Source: Actinomycetota bacterium
GTDB taxonomy: Bacteria > Actinomycetota > Coriobacteriia > Anaerosomatales > Anaerosomataceae
Reading direction: 5' to 3'
Length of the DNA stretch: 64,000 nt
NCBI GenBank assembly: GCA_009668945.1
Contig: SBEH01000001.1
Location: 305,776-369,775, forward strand
Shown in pieces: positions 26,736 through 34,467 of this stretch. The notes beneath the pieces were generated by a model. That model ran no database searches, was not told the DNA's origin, and saw only the letters and a list, made by a program, of their open reading frames with translations. How positions within the stretch are numbered: the first letter of the stretch is position 1; each line of letters opens with the position of its first letter. A program made the position numbers and the translations under genes.

Positions 26736-27662
26736 TCAGTCGCCAGTTGTGAAGTCGATGACCTCGGCGACGCCGGCATCCAGCGGCGTCGTAGCACGCC
26801 ATCCCAGAATCGCCTCGGCTTTCGCGCAGTCGTATCGCATTCGGGCGATATCCCCAAGCACCATCGGCTTGCGCTGCGGCTCCACGGAAACGCCCAGCTG
26901 CTCGCTTACCGAGGCGTAGAGGGCATTCATGCTCGTCTCCACACCGGTACCCAGAATCATCGTCTCATGGCGCGCCGCGTCGTTGTCCATCGCCAGCACC
27001 AGTGCAGCCACAAGGTCCTTCACGAAGATCAGGTCCCTGGTCTGATCGCCGTCCCAGTAGATGGTCGGCGCCAATCCATTGCGCAGCTTCTCGACGAACT
27101 CCACCACGACCGGTTTCCATTCGTCCGTCGTTCGCTGACGCGGGCCATAGACCGTGGCGAAGCGGAAGATGACGTAGTCGAGGTCGAAGGACCTCCCATA
27201 GATCTTGAGAAACTCCTCAGCAGTGAGCTTGTCGAGGTCGTACGGGGTCTTGGGGTCGTCGCCGGTCGCCTCACTTATCGGGATGCTACTCGTGTCGTAG
27301 ATGCCGCTGTTGCTGGAGAAGATGACTCTTGCATCACTGGCGAGCGCCAACTGGATCGCGTGAACCATTCCGATGACGTTGACCTCCACGTCGCGCTTCG
27401 GATTCGTGAAGCTCCGGCTGCGAGGCCAACAGGCGAGATTGTAGATGACGTCGAACTCCGGTGCCGGATCCGGAAACCACGTCGCCGGGGAGACTGTGAT
27501 GTCGCGCTGTACGAACCGAATCCTGTCGATTGCTCCTGACAAGTTGTCGAGAGTGCCGTTGGACAGGTCGTCCACGACAGTCACGTCGTGTCTGCGCTCT
27601 ACGAGCGCATCGACGAGATGGCTGCCCACGAACCCCGCTCCCCCTGTGACAAGTACCCTCAC
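26736..27662 (-). CDS. NAD-dependent epimerase/dehydratase (extended SDR), member 3
   Basis: 308 residues. GGAGFVGSHLVDAL at 7-20, VVDDLSNGTLDNL for cofactor ribose, NLACWPRSRSF, FSSNSGIYDTS and YDLDKLTAEE (Y-x3-K) near 148. Also FRFATVYGPRQRTTDEWKP and RDLIFVKDLVAAL, typical of UDP-glucuronate decarboxylase/epimerase relatives. Last gene of the minus-strand operon 34299-26736, 46 nt after the glycosyltransferase at 27709. The exact sugar is not predicted. Confidence 0.82.
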   Translation of the reverse strand: MRVLVTGGAGFVGSHLVDALVERRHDVTVVDDLSNGTLDNLSGAIDRIRFVQRDITVSPATWFPDPAPEFDVIYNLACWPRSRSFTNPKRDVEVNVIGMVHAIQLALASDARVIFSSNSGIYDTSSIPISEATGDDPKTPYDLDKLTAEEFLKIYGRSFDLDYVIFRFATVYGPRQRTTDEWKPVVVEFVEKLRNGLAPTIYWDGDQTRDLIFVKDLVAALVLAMDNDAARHETMILGTGVETSMNALYASVSEQLGVSVEPQRKPMVLGDIARMRYDCAKAEAILGWRATTPLDAGVAEVIDFTTGD

Positions 27663-27708
27663 GTCAACACCCTTTCGTCGTGCGCTCCGCGAGTTGAAAC
27701 GGCGGCAC

Positions 27709-28902
27709 TCACCGTGGCAAGCCGAGCAGATCGCTGTAGATCCGGTCCATGCGCTGCGCTCCCGCCTGCGAGGAGTGCCACTTGAGCGCGAACTCTCTGC
27801 TGCGTCGCCCGATGTCCGCGCGCTTGTCTGGGTCCGCGATTAGTTCCGCAAGGACTTCGTGTACCGTTTCTGGAGTCGCGCTCACGACCGGCAGCTCCTC
27901 CGCGTACTCTGGAAGCTGCTCCCTTACCTGCGCCAGCCACTCAGGCCGGATGTAGCACACGAACGGCTTCCCCAGCATCATGGCTTCTCGCCCATTCGCT
28001 CCGAACCAGCCAAACGTGAGCATGTCTGCAACGATGTCCGCCTGCAGCTGGTAGTAGCGCATCTGCCTGCTGGGCACGTCAGAGAAGAACACGAGTTCCG
28101 TGTCGAAACCCTCGTCCTTCATCCGTTGCATGAGCGGCACGTAGATATGCGTGGACTTGATGTTACGTCGGTCTTCACCGTGCGTGCGCGCGCTGTAGTT
28201 GCCCACGGAGTGGTAGACCTTGACGGTCTCTGCGGGAACGGCGAGCCGGTAGTTGGAGGGGATCAGAACCCCCGGATCCCAATGGTCCGGATCCATGCAG
28301 TAGAACTCCGGCACCTCATGCACCCGCGGATCGCTATTGAAGTCCACGCGGTTACCGCCCGTGGTGCACTGGTAGTCCGCGAGTTCGTTCCTGATTCGGC
28401 CCCATTCGGCGTTCCGCTCATCACTGCATACCGTGGGGTCGTTCTTCCAACGGCAGACGTCGCATACGGGCTCTTCGCCCCATCCGGAGAAGCCACTCTG
28501 GGTCGCCCCGTCGAGGCAACCGTTGTTGGAGTACACGATCTTCTTGCCCCTCGACTTCAGCCAGCGCACCCCCTCGGTGGGATCGTCACCCCGGCTGAAC
28601 GGCACCGTCATGCCCCACGCGTTCGAGAAGTGGACAACGTCGTAGTTGGCATCCACCCATCGGAGGAACCGCCTGAACCGAACGAGTCCGCTGGGGTTCC
28701 GTGTACGGAATCGGGTCTCCGTGAAGTCCTCCCCGTGGTAGAAGGACTGAGACTGAGGATTGGCGTCGGTATTGAGTACGTCCGCCCTCCAACCGAGCTT
28801 CCGCAATTCGCGGCTCAGATACCACGTGTGATAGAAGGAGTGGCCGCAGAAGAGAACCCGACCCTTGCCGGTGATGGGATCGGGAGTCTTCGGGAACATC
28901 AT
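27709..28902 (-). CDS. putative glycosyltransferase with Cys-rich insert
   Basis: 397 residues; no standard signature set is complete. The C-terminal half resembles a GT-B donor domain (VADMLTFGWFGANGREAMMLGKP, then an Asp/Arg-rich end FALKWHSSQAGAQRM). Unusual is a central insert near 140-170 with CDVCRWKNDPTVCSD, three cysteines in a short span, which could bind a metal. N-terminal GRVLFCGHSFYHTWYLSREL is Rossmann-like. Two adjacent ATG codons (28902, 28899) are possible starts, both with only a weak ribosome site (GGAGACG). It lies between the WbqC-like gene and SDR member 3. Confidence 0.55.
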   Translation of the reverse strand: MMFPKTPDPITGKGRVLFCGHSFYHTWYLSRELRKLGWRADVLNTDANPQSQSFYHGEDFTETRFRTRNPSGLVRFRRFLRWVDANYDVVHFSNAWGMTVPFSRGDDPTEGVRWLKSRGKKIVYSNNGCLDGATQSGFSGWGEEPVCDVCRWKNDPTVCSDERNAEWGRIRNELADYQCTTGGNRVDFNSDPRVHEVPEFYCMDPDHWDPGVLIPSNYRLAVPAETVKVYHSVGNYSARTHGEDRRNIKSTHIYVPLMQRMKDEGFDTELVFFSDVPSRQMRYYQLQADIVADMLTFGWFGANGREAMMLGKPFVCYIRPEWLAQVREQLPEYAEELPVVSATPETVHEVLAELIADPDKRADIGRRSREFALKWHSSQAGAQRMDRIYSDLLGLPR

Positions 28903-28948
28903 GTCGGTGTCGCGTCTCCGTCCCTGGCCTTCGGTCGCCGCGTCGAGT

Positions 28949-29677
28949 CTATCCGACAGAACGAGCACTTGTCTCCAGCAGCCTCGCCGTGCCCTCGAAG
29001 CCGCAGTTTGCCAGCGCATCCACTACAGAGAGACCCGGGGCGAACTCGGGTGCGCGGTACTGCGAATACACCGGATGCTCGAGCCGCTGGTAGACAAGAT
29101 CGATGCCGGCATCGGTGAACTTCGCGTCTTCCTGATACCCCTCAGCACCACCGCCGGCCAGGTACGAGTCGCCGCCCGCGGACTTCACCATGGAGATCAG
29201 GAGGTCGGTCGCTGAGGCTTCAAGGTCGTCGAGCTCGCTCCCGCGCATGATCTCTGTTCTTCCTAGACCCAGGCAACTGCGAAGGCTCTCGATGGCGGCG
29301 ATGTTGTAGTCGGCCAGCGAGTCGTCAGGATTCATCACCAGTTCATTCAGGATACCTGCGACGTCGTCGAAACAGGAGGCCTTGCCGTAGCTGACCTCGA
29401 TTGTCTTCCAGACCTTCTCGCGCCAGTTCGATGAGCCGTCAAGCCGGATATCACTGATGGCAAGCGTGCCGTGATATGAGCGATCCACCGGGGCCGTCAC
29501 CCATCTCGGCTCGCCGCCAACCATCATCTTCACGCGATTCGTCCAACACCCGCCGGTCTTCTGGAACTGGGCGTTGTCCATCAGGATGAAGACATCGGCA
29601 CGGGCAATCTTGTCGAAGAAGCCAAGCCAAGGGAAGAAGTTCGGCTGGTGTATGGCGACGAGGCGGTTACGAGACAT
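28949..29677 (-). CDS. WbqC-like family protein
   Basis: 242 residues. The WbqC family signature HQPNFFPWLGFFDKI at 9-23 is present, followed by FQKTGGCWTNRVKM, then the later conserved YLAGGGAEGYQEDAKFTDAGI. The family is repeatedly found in O-antigen and capsule loci near amino-sugar and aminotransferase genes; its reaction is not established to my knowledge. Overlaps the stop of the upstream formyltransferase by 11 nt. Together with the formyltransferase and AsnB-like gene, it suggests acyl or amide decoration of a sugar. Confidence 0.78.
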   Translation of the reverse strand: MSRNRLVAIHQPNFFPWLGFFDKIARADVFILMDNAQFQKTGGCWTNRVKMMVGGEPRWVTAPVDRSYHGTLAISDIRLDGSSNWREKVWKTIEVSYGKASCFDDVAGILNELVMNPDDSLADYNIAAIESLRSCLGLGRTEIMRGSELDDLEASATDLLISMVKSAGGDSYLAGGGAEGYQEDAKFTDAGIDLVYQRLEHPVYSQYRAPEFAPGLSVVDALANCGFEGTARLLETSARSVG

Positions 29678-30707
29678 TGCCCGGAGCCTGCATCAACTCA
29701 GACGACATGAATGCGAGAACCGACTGAGTCACCGCTTCTTGAATGTCGCCGCACGACGCCGCCAGCTCACAGACCGCTGTCGGTGAGTCTGCCCCGATCC
29801 CGGAGATCTCGCACTGTCCTAACGTATCGCCATCGCGTTCGACTTCGAAGGTCACGCCCGACGTGGAGCGCGTGTCGATGGGGTGCAAGTTGTAGTCCCC
29901 GTACTCCAACTTCTTGCTGCCACCATCCGCAGAGTACTTGAGATGGACCACGCTGGATATCGGCAGGAAGGAGTCCAGGACCACCTTCCCGCGGTCGCTC
30001 TCGTAGAACGCGCCCGGATGCGGTGCGACCAGGGCTCGAATGAGGTTGTAGGTGTAGACGGATGGCTGATCCCAATCGATTGCCCCGTCCTCCGGCGTGC
30101 GTCGCGGGTAGCATCTCGCTCTTGACGAGTCCTGCGGCAGCCGACGGTTCGTCGCGGACAAGATTGCCGGGATCTCTCTTGCAAGCATCTCGGCCGTCGC
30201 CGAAATGCAGCGCCGGTGGATGTCGCACCAAGTGTCGGTGAAGCTGATGGGCACGCGAATCTGGGCTACTACGTCGCCCGCATCGAGATCAGCCGTCATG
30301 TAGTGCATTGTGACCCCAGTCTGTCTTTCGCCGTTGAGAAGGGCCCATTGAATCGGGTTGGCGCCTCTGTACTCGGGCAGAAGCGCGCCGTGGACGTTGA
30401 TGGCGCCATAAGGGGGAATCGATAGGACATCCTCGCCCAGGAGCATCGAGTAGGAGCTGACCATGATCAGATCGGGCGCCATGCCTCGCACTTGGTCGAT
30501 CCAGCCACAGTACGCCTCAGAGGCGCGACGCGGCTGCATCAAGAACGGGATCCCAGCCTTGTCGGCCAGCTTCTTCAGCATCGCATGCGACCCCGTGCGA
30601 ATCTCCGCGGCCACAATTCCCAGGACCTCAACCGAGTGCAACGCATCTAGCAGCTGCGGTACGCCGATCTCGTCGCCGAAGATCAGTACCGAACTGACGG
30701 TGTTCAT
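29667..30707 (-). CDS. methionyl-tRNA formyltransferase-fold enzyme, probable sugar N-formyltransferase
   Basis: 346 residues. The formyltransferase core shows N104-x-H106 within GAINVHGALLPEYRGANP, and DAGD at 142-145, which together hold the N10-formyl-THF reaction centre. The C-terminal part (about 200-346) does not look like the standard Fmt OB-fold. In glycan clusters such proteins formylate amino sugars (VioF, WbtJ, ArnA-N type), consistent with neighbours. The ATG at 30707 overlaps the asnB-2 stop (ATGA). An alternative housekeeping Fmt role cannot be excluded without the genome. Confidence 0.72.
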   Translation of the reverse strand: MNTVSSVLIFGDEIGVPQLLDALHSVEVLGIVAAEIRTGSHAMLKKLADKAGIPFLMQPRRASEAYCGWIDQVRGMAPDLIMVSSYSMLLGEDVLSIPPYGAINVHGALLPEYRGANPIQWALLNGERQTGVTMHYMTADLDAGDVVAQIRVPISFTDTWCDIHRRCISATAEMLAREIPAILSATNRRLPQDSSRARCYPRRTPEDGAIDWDQPSVYTYNLIRALVAPHPGAFYESDRGKVVLDSFLPISSVVHLKYSADGGSKKLEYGDYNLHPIDTRSTSGVTFEVERDGDTLGQCEISGIGADSPTAVCELAASCGDIQEAVTQSVLAFMSSELMQAPGNVS

Positions 30708-32590
30708 GCCGATCCCAAGTTCTGGCGCAGCCACCACTCGGTATTCAGCAGCGACCAGATGAGCAGTCGATGGTTCTGCTTGCCTTCCAGATGCTCGTCG
30801 ATCGTCTCACTGACGACCCGGCGGTCCATCAGTTCGTAGATCGCGGCTCCTTCGACGGTGAGCGTGTCACGTACGTAGTCGATGCTGTCGCCCCGGAACC
30901 ACGAGGCGTCCGGTGCCGAGAATCCTTGCTTAGCTGCGCGGACGACCTCGGCCGGGATGTAGCGCTCCATCGCCTTGCGCAGCAGTATCTTCCCGTCGCC
31001 GGTGCGCTGGTAGTAGTTCGCCGTCTTGTTGCCCGGCTCATTCTCGTTGAGGCGAACGACTTCAGCGAGGTTCCTGAGCTTCAGGTTGACCGGCACCTTC
31101 ATGGCGAAGTCCACGAGGTCGTTGTCGAGGAAGGGCACCCGCGTCTCGAGTCCGTGGGCCATGCTGAGCTTGTCTTCGACCACCAACAGCCCGTGCAGGA
31201 AGGTCTTGGCCTCGAAGTAGAGCGAGAGGTTGATGCAGTCCTCTGGGCAAGTGACCGACTTCGGGTGATCGCTGAACACTCCCGCGAAGATATCGCGCGT
31301 CCAGACGTCGGCGACCTCGTCACCGATTGGAGCGAACATCTTGCGCAGCGTCGTGTTTGGCACCAGTCGCTGCCAGAAGGCGTAGTAGTTGTCTATGTAG
31401 CTCTCGAAGTCCGCGCTGGACACCGAGCGATAGTAGCGCCACGGATAGCCGCCGAAGAGCTCGTCGCCGCCCGCGCCCGAAAGGCAGACCTTCACGAACT
31501 TCGATGCTAGTTTGGCTGCATAGAAGTTCGGGTAGCTCTGCCCGACTCTGGGTTCTTCCAGGTGCCACGCGAGAGTGGGCAGCACGCGTTCCATGTCACC
31601 GCCCTTGAGCACCATCTCGTAGTGCTCTGTTTTGAAGACGTAGGACATGAACTCGGCATTCTGGCGCTCGTCGAAGGACAGCTCGAGGCCGGTCGCGGTC
31701 CTTAGATCGAAGCCGCAGGTGAACGTACTCAAGTACGGCAGTTCGCTGGCGGCGATCGCCGTGATGGAGCCTGAATCCATGCCGCCACTGAGATAGGAAC
31801 CTACAGCGACGTCACTCACGAGCTGGCGCTTCACGGCCTGGCGGAACAGTCGGTCCAGCTCCTCGAGGTACTCCTCTTCACTCGCGGGGTTGTCCGGCTC
31901 GCTGAACGCGAAGTCCCAGAAGCGCACCGGCCTGAGCGTTTGCGTCGGCTCCCCAGCAGACACACGCGCCCAGCATCCCGCCGGGAAGAGGCGAACCCCG
32001 CTGAGCAGCGTCCTGTCGGTGAAGATGTTCTGGAACGTGAAGTATTCGTAGAGCGCCGCGTGGTCGAGCTCGGCCTTGAATGAAGGGTGCGCCCGCAAGG
32101 CTTTCTGCTCCGAACCGAACACGAATTGTCCGCCGAGGAACGCGTAGTACAGCGGCTTGATCCCGTAGCGGTCACGGGCAAGGAACAGCGAGCGGGCCTG
32201 CGCATCCCACAGGGCGAAGGCGAACATACCGTTCAGACGCGTGAGGCAGGACTCGCCCCACTCTTCATAGCCGTGCAAGATGACCTCGGCATCGGAGTGC
32301 GAGGCGAAGCTGTGACCCGCTGCCTCCAGCTCCTTGCGCAGCTCCTGGAAGTTGTAGATCTCGCCGTTGAAGACCAGGCGGAGGTTGCCGTCCTCGTTGC
32401 GCATCGGTTGGGCTGCCGCGTCGGTGAGGTCGATGATCGCCAGGCGCTTGTGGCCGAGAGCGACCGGCCCGTCCTCGAACGCCCCCGAGCCGTCGGGCCC
32501 CCTGTGGGCGATGGCATCCGACATCGCGGTCACGACGCCGGGCTCGATCCGACTGGATCCAAGCGCGAGTATCCCGGCTATCCCGCACAC
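30704..32590 (-). CDS. asnB: asparagine synthase (glutamine-hydrolysing) family protein, copy 2
   Basis: 628 residues from a GTG start (GTG-TGC). Catalytic Cys2 (MCGIAGILAL), RGPDGSGAF at 30-38, FNGEIYNFQEL, SDAEVILHGYEE, ARDRYGIKPLYY, and PPi loop SGGMDSG at 268-274. The PPi loop here is SGGMDSG rather than SGGIDSS as in copy 1. Both catalytic halves are intact. It follows the deacetylase-like gene by 6 nt with only a weak ribosome site. Same two-domain layout as copy 1 at 20403, so two amidotransferases serve the same locus; glycan uronate amidation is inferred. Confidence 0.87.
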   Translation of the reverse strand: MCGIAGILALGSSRIEPGVVTAMSDAIAHRGPDGSGAFEDGPVALGHKRLAIIDLTDAAAQPMRNEDGNLRLVFNGEIYNFQELRKELEAAGHSFASHSDAEVILHGYEEWGESCLTRLNGMFAFALWDAQARSLFLARDRYGIKPLYYAFLGGQFVFGSEQKALRAHPSFKAELDHAALYEYFTFQNIFTDRTLLSGVRLFPAGCWARVSAGEPTQTLRPVRFWDFAFSEPDNPASEEEYLEELDRLFRQAVKRQLVSDVAVGSYLSGGMDSGSITAIAASELPYLSTFTCGFDLRTATGLELSFDERQNAEFMSYVFKTEHYEMVLKGGDMERVLPTLAWHLEEPRVGQSYPNFYAAKLASKFVKVCLSGAGGDELFGGYPWRYYRSVSSADFESYIDNYYAFWQRLVPNTTLRKMFAPIGDEVADVWTRDIFAGVFSDHPKSVTCPEDCINLSLYFEAKTFLHGLLVVEDKLSMAHGLETRVPFLDNDLVDFAMKVPVNLKLRNLAEVVRLNENEPGNKTANYYQRTGDGKILLRKAMERYIPAEVVRAAKQGFSAPDASWFRGDSIDYVRDTLTVEGAAIYELMDRRVVSETIDEHLEGKQNHRLLIWSLLNTEWWLRQNLGSA

Positions 32591-32596
32591 AGAGGC

Positions 32597-33367
32597 TCAC
32601 TCGTCCTTCAGGTCGAACGAGATGTCCTGGCGCCACTGGTAGGCCCGCTCGCGGGCCAACATGCTGTCCTGAGCGAGGTCGAAGTTGTGACGGAACATCA
32701 GGTTCCACTTGTCGCGGATCGGCATGTCGGTCTCGGTCCACCACTCCGGATGGATCAGGAGCTGCAGTCGCGGGTACCTCCCTGCCGAGAAGACCTCGCA
32801 CGCGCATCCTTCCCGCCAGACCGTGTTGCTGTCCGAGAGGTAGTAGAAGCCGGCGGTGTGCTCGCGGTCGTATGAGTTCAGCATCGTCGTCGAAATCCGG
32901 CCCTCAATCACGTCGGTCGACGGCTGGTGGAAGGTCACCACATCGATTGGGACTCCGAGACACTCCGATAGCAGCGCGGCCTCGGCATCTACCAGCGAGG
33001 AGACCGCGCCGACAGCGGCGTCGTGCCTGTGTTCGTCGAAGTGCAGGCCGAACCGATGCCCGAGGCTGCGAATGCGCCGGACGAGCTCCAGGTTCGGGGG
33101 CGCGAACAGGTTGTACATCGGCGAAGTGAGCATCAGGCAGTAGGTGCTGACGACTCCGAGGTCGTGCTCGATCTCGGCCATCTTGGCGGAGGCCACGAGG
33201 TCGTTATCGCAGTCGTGTCTCAGAATGCACGTTCGCACGTCGTCGCGTGCTCTCCACTCGTCGATCTCATCGAAGCCCACAAACCGGTAGCCCGAGTCGA
33301 GCCCGATCTGCAGGATCTCTCGGTAGTGCTCGTGGGTGAAGACCGAGTGTTCGTGGCCCAATGTCAT
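32597..33367 (-). CDS. polysaccharide-deacetylase-like protein
   Basis: 256 residues. LRHDCDND near 49-56 resembles the NodB-fold metal motif (x-H-D-V-D) with Cys in place of the usual Val/Ile, and GLHFDEHRHD near 112-121 could supply the second histidine pair; TFHQPSTDV and LLIHPEWWTE are further His-containing motifs of this superfamily. A metal-dependent de-N-acetylase acting on a sugar is the most likely role; remote similarity to other NodB-fold hydrolases remains possible. It overlaps the upstream methyltransferase stop by 4 nt (ATGA). Confidence 0.6.
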   Translation of the reverse strand: MTLGHEHSVFTHEHYREILQIGLDSGYRFVGFDEIDEWRARDDVRTCILRHDCDNDLVASAKMAEIEHDLGVVSTYCLMLTSPMYNLFAPPNLELVRRIRSLGHRFGLHFDEHRHDAAVGAVSSLVDAEAALLSECLGVPIDVVTFHQPSTDVIEGRISTTMLNSYDREHTAGFYYLSDSNTVWREGCACEVFSAGRYPRLQLLIHPEWWTETDMPIRDKWNLMFRHNFDLAQDSMLARERAYQWRQDISFDLKDE

Positions 33368-34299
33368 CTTCGAACCTCGTCTGCCGCACGGGGCCGCGAC
33401 CGCACGAAGACGTTGCCGTCTCCGCAGTCTGCGATCTCGTCGATCACCAAGTCGGCCCCAGAAAGGAGGTTCTCGGCCATCGGAATGTCGAGATGGAAGG
33501 CGTGGAACTGATCCATGGCACCCTCAGGGCGCTCCAGGTGCTTGAGGTACTTGGCTGAGCGGCCAGCGATGCCGATGCCCAGTCGTTCACGCGCGACGGC
33601 CCCGAGTAGCCGGAACTCACCGTTGACCAACATGCGAAGCGCAGTGTGGAGCTGCCTCCCGACACCACTGCGCTCCGCCGGTGCACAGTCGGCCTCCTCA
33701 TCGCAATGGGGCACCAGCCCGAACCAGAGGTTCACGGAGCCGGACGGCTTCGTGACGCGCCGGGCTTCTCTGAGAACCATCCCCGGTGACATGACATGGT
33801 CCAGGGACGTCGCAAACAGCACTCTGTCGAACGTCGCATCCCGGAAGGGCAGGTACTCTCCTATCGCCATGGCGAACAGGAAGTCACGCCTTGCAGAGCC
33901 GACGAGCGGGTCGATCCCGACCAGCGTGCCGGCGAAGTCTGAGCCGTAACTCGGCAGCCGTTGAGGACCACACCCGACGTCCAGAACCATGCCCTCAAGC
34001 TTGCAGAACCCCGCGAACGCCCTGGCATCAGCACGTCGGCCAATCGAGAGATTCGCCTTCGGCGCACGCGCATACGAGACCTCACCGTTCTCCTGCAATC
34101 GCTCCCAGAGGCGCCACTTCTCCGCCAGCTCCTGGTCGGGGGCCGGATTCAGTATGAGATCGGGGTGACCGGTTCGAACTGGGTAGTTGCGCCTGCAGGC
34201 CGCACATTCAACAGATGAAGCAGCTGTCCTCAACTCACCGTGACACACCGGGCAAACCAGCAGGGACATCAGGTCCGTCTCTGTGCTCGCTTGGTTCAC
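33364..34299 (-). CDS. zinc-ribbon (Trm112-like) + SAM-methyltransferase fusion protein
   Basis: 311 residues from GTG 34299, or 301 from ATG 34269. Residues 10-50 form a Trm112-type zinc ribbon: CPVC then CAAC with YPVRTGHPDLI. A class I methyltransferase follows: VLDVGCGPQRLPSYG near 104-118, VGIDPLVG, DRVLFATSLDHVMSPG and REARRVTKPSGSVNLWFGLVP. Such ribbon-methyltransferases are common first genes of glycan loci. It is first in the minus-strand operon to 26736 and divergent from the ABC exporter at 34468. Confidence 0.7.
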   Translation of the reverse strand: MNQASTETDLMSLLVCPVCHGELRTAASSVECAACRRNYPVRTGHPDLILNPAPDQELAEKWRLWERLQENGEVSYARAPKANLSIGRRADARAFAGFCKLEGMVLDVGCGPQRLPSYGSDFAGTLVGIDPLVGSARRDFLFAMAIGEYLPFRDATFDRVLFATSLDHVMSPGMVLREARRVTKPSGSVNLWFGLVPHCDEEADCAPAERSGVGRQLHTALRMLVNGEFRLLGAVARERLGIGIAGRSAKYLKHLERPEGAMDQFHAFHLDIPMAENLLSGADLVIDEIADCGDGNVFVRSRPRAADEVRR

Positions 34300-34424
34300 T
34301 GTCTATCGCCCGCGCTCATCACACATGGTCTCCTCGGCCTCGGCGGCGGTTTGCAGCCCATTATCGCGCTACTCTCGCCTCCGCGGAACGTAAGCCCGGC
34401 GCGGTACCACTTCTTCCGCATAAC

Positions 34425-34441
34425 ACGTAGATTGTCTACGT
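34425..34441. promoter_or_regulatory. inverted repeat before the ABC transporter gene
   Basis: ACGTAG-ATTGT-CTACGT, a perfect 6-bp-arm repeat with a 5-nt spacer, lies 26 nt before the GTG at 34468 and within the divergent 168-bp region. It could be an operator for one or both operons. A GGAGG ribosome site (34459-34463) follows it. Confidence 0.4.
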
Positions 34442-34467
34442 ACACCGACTCGCGCGACGGAGGTCAT

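Noticed and set aside
34240-34467. Upstream extension of the ABC transporter frame to 34240
   Set aside because: It overlaps the divergent methyltransferase start, and the GTG at 34468 has a ribosome site.
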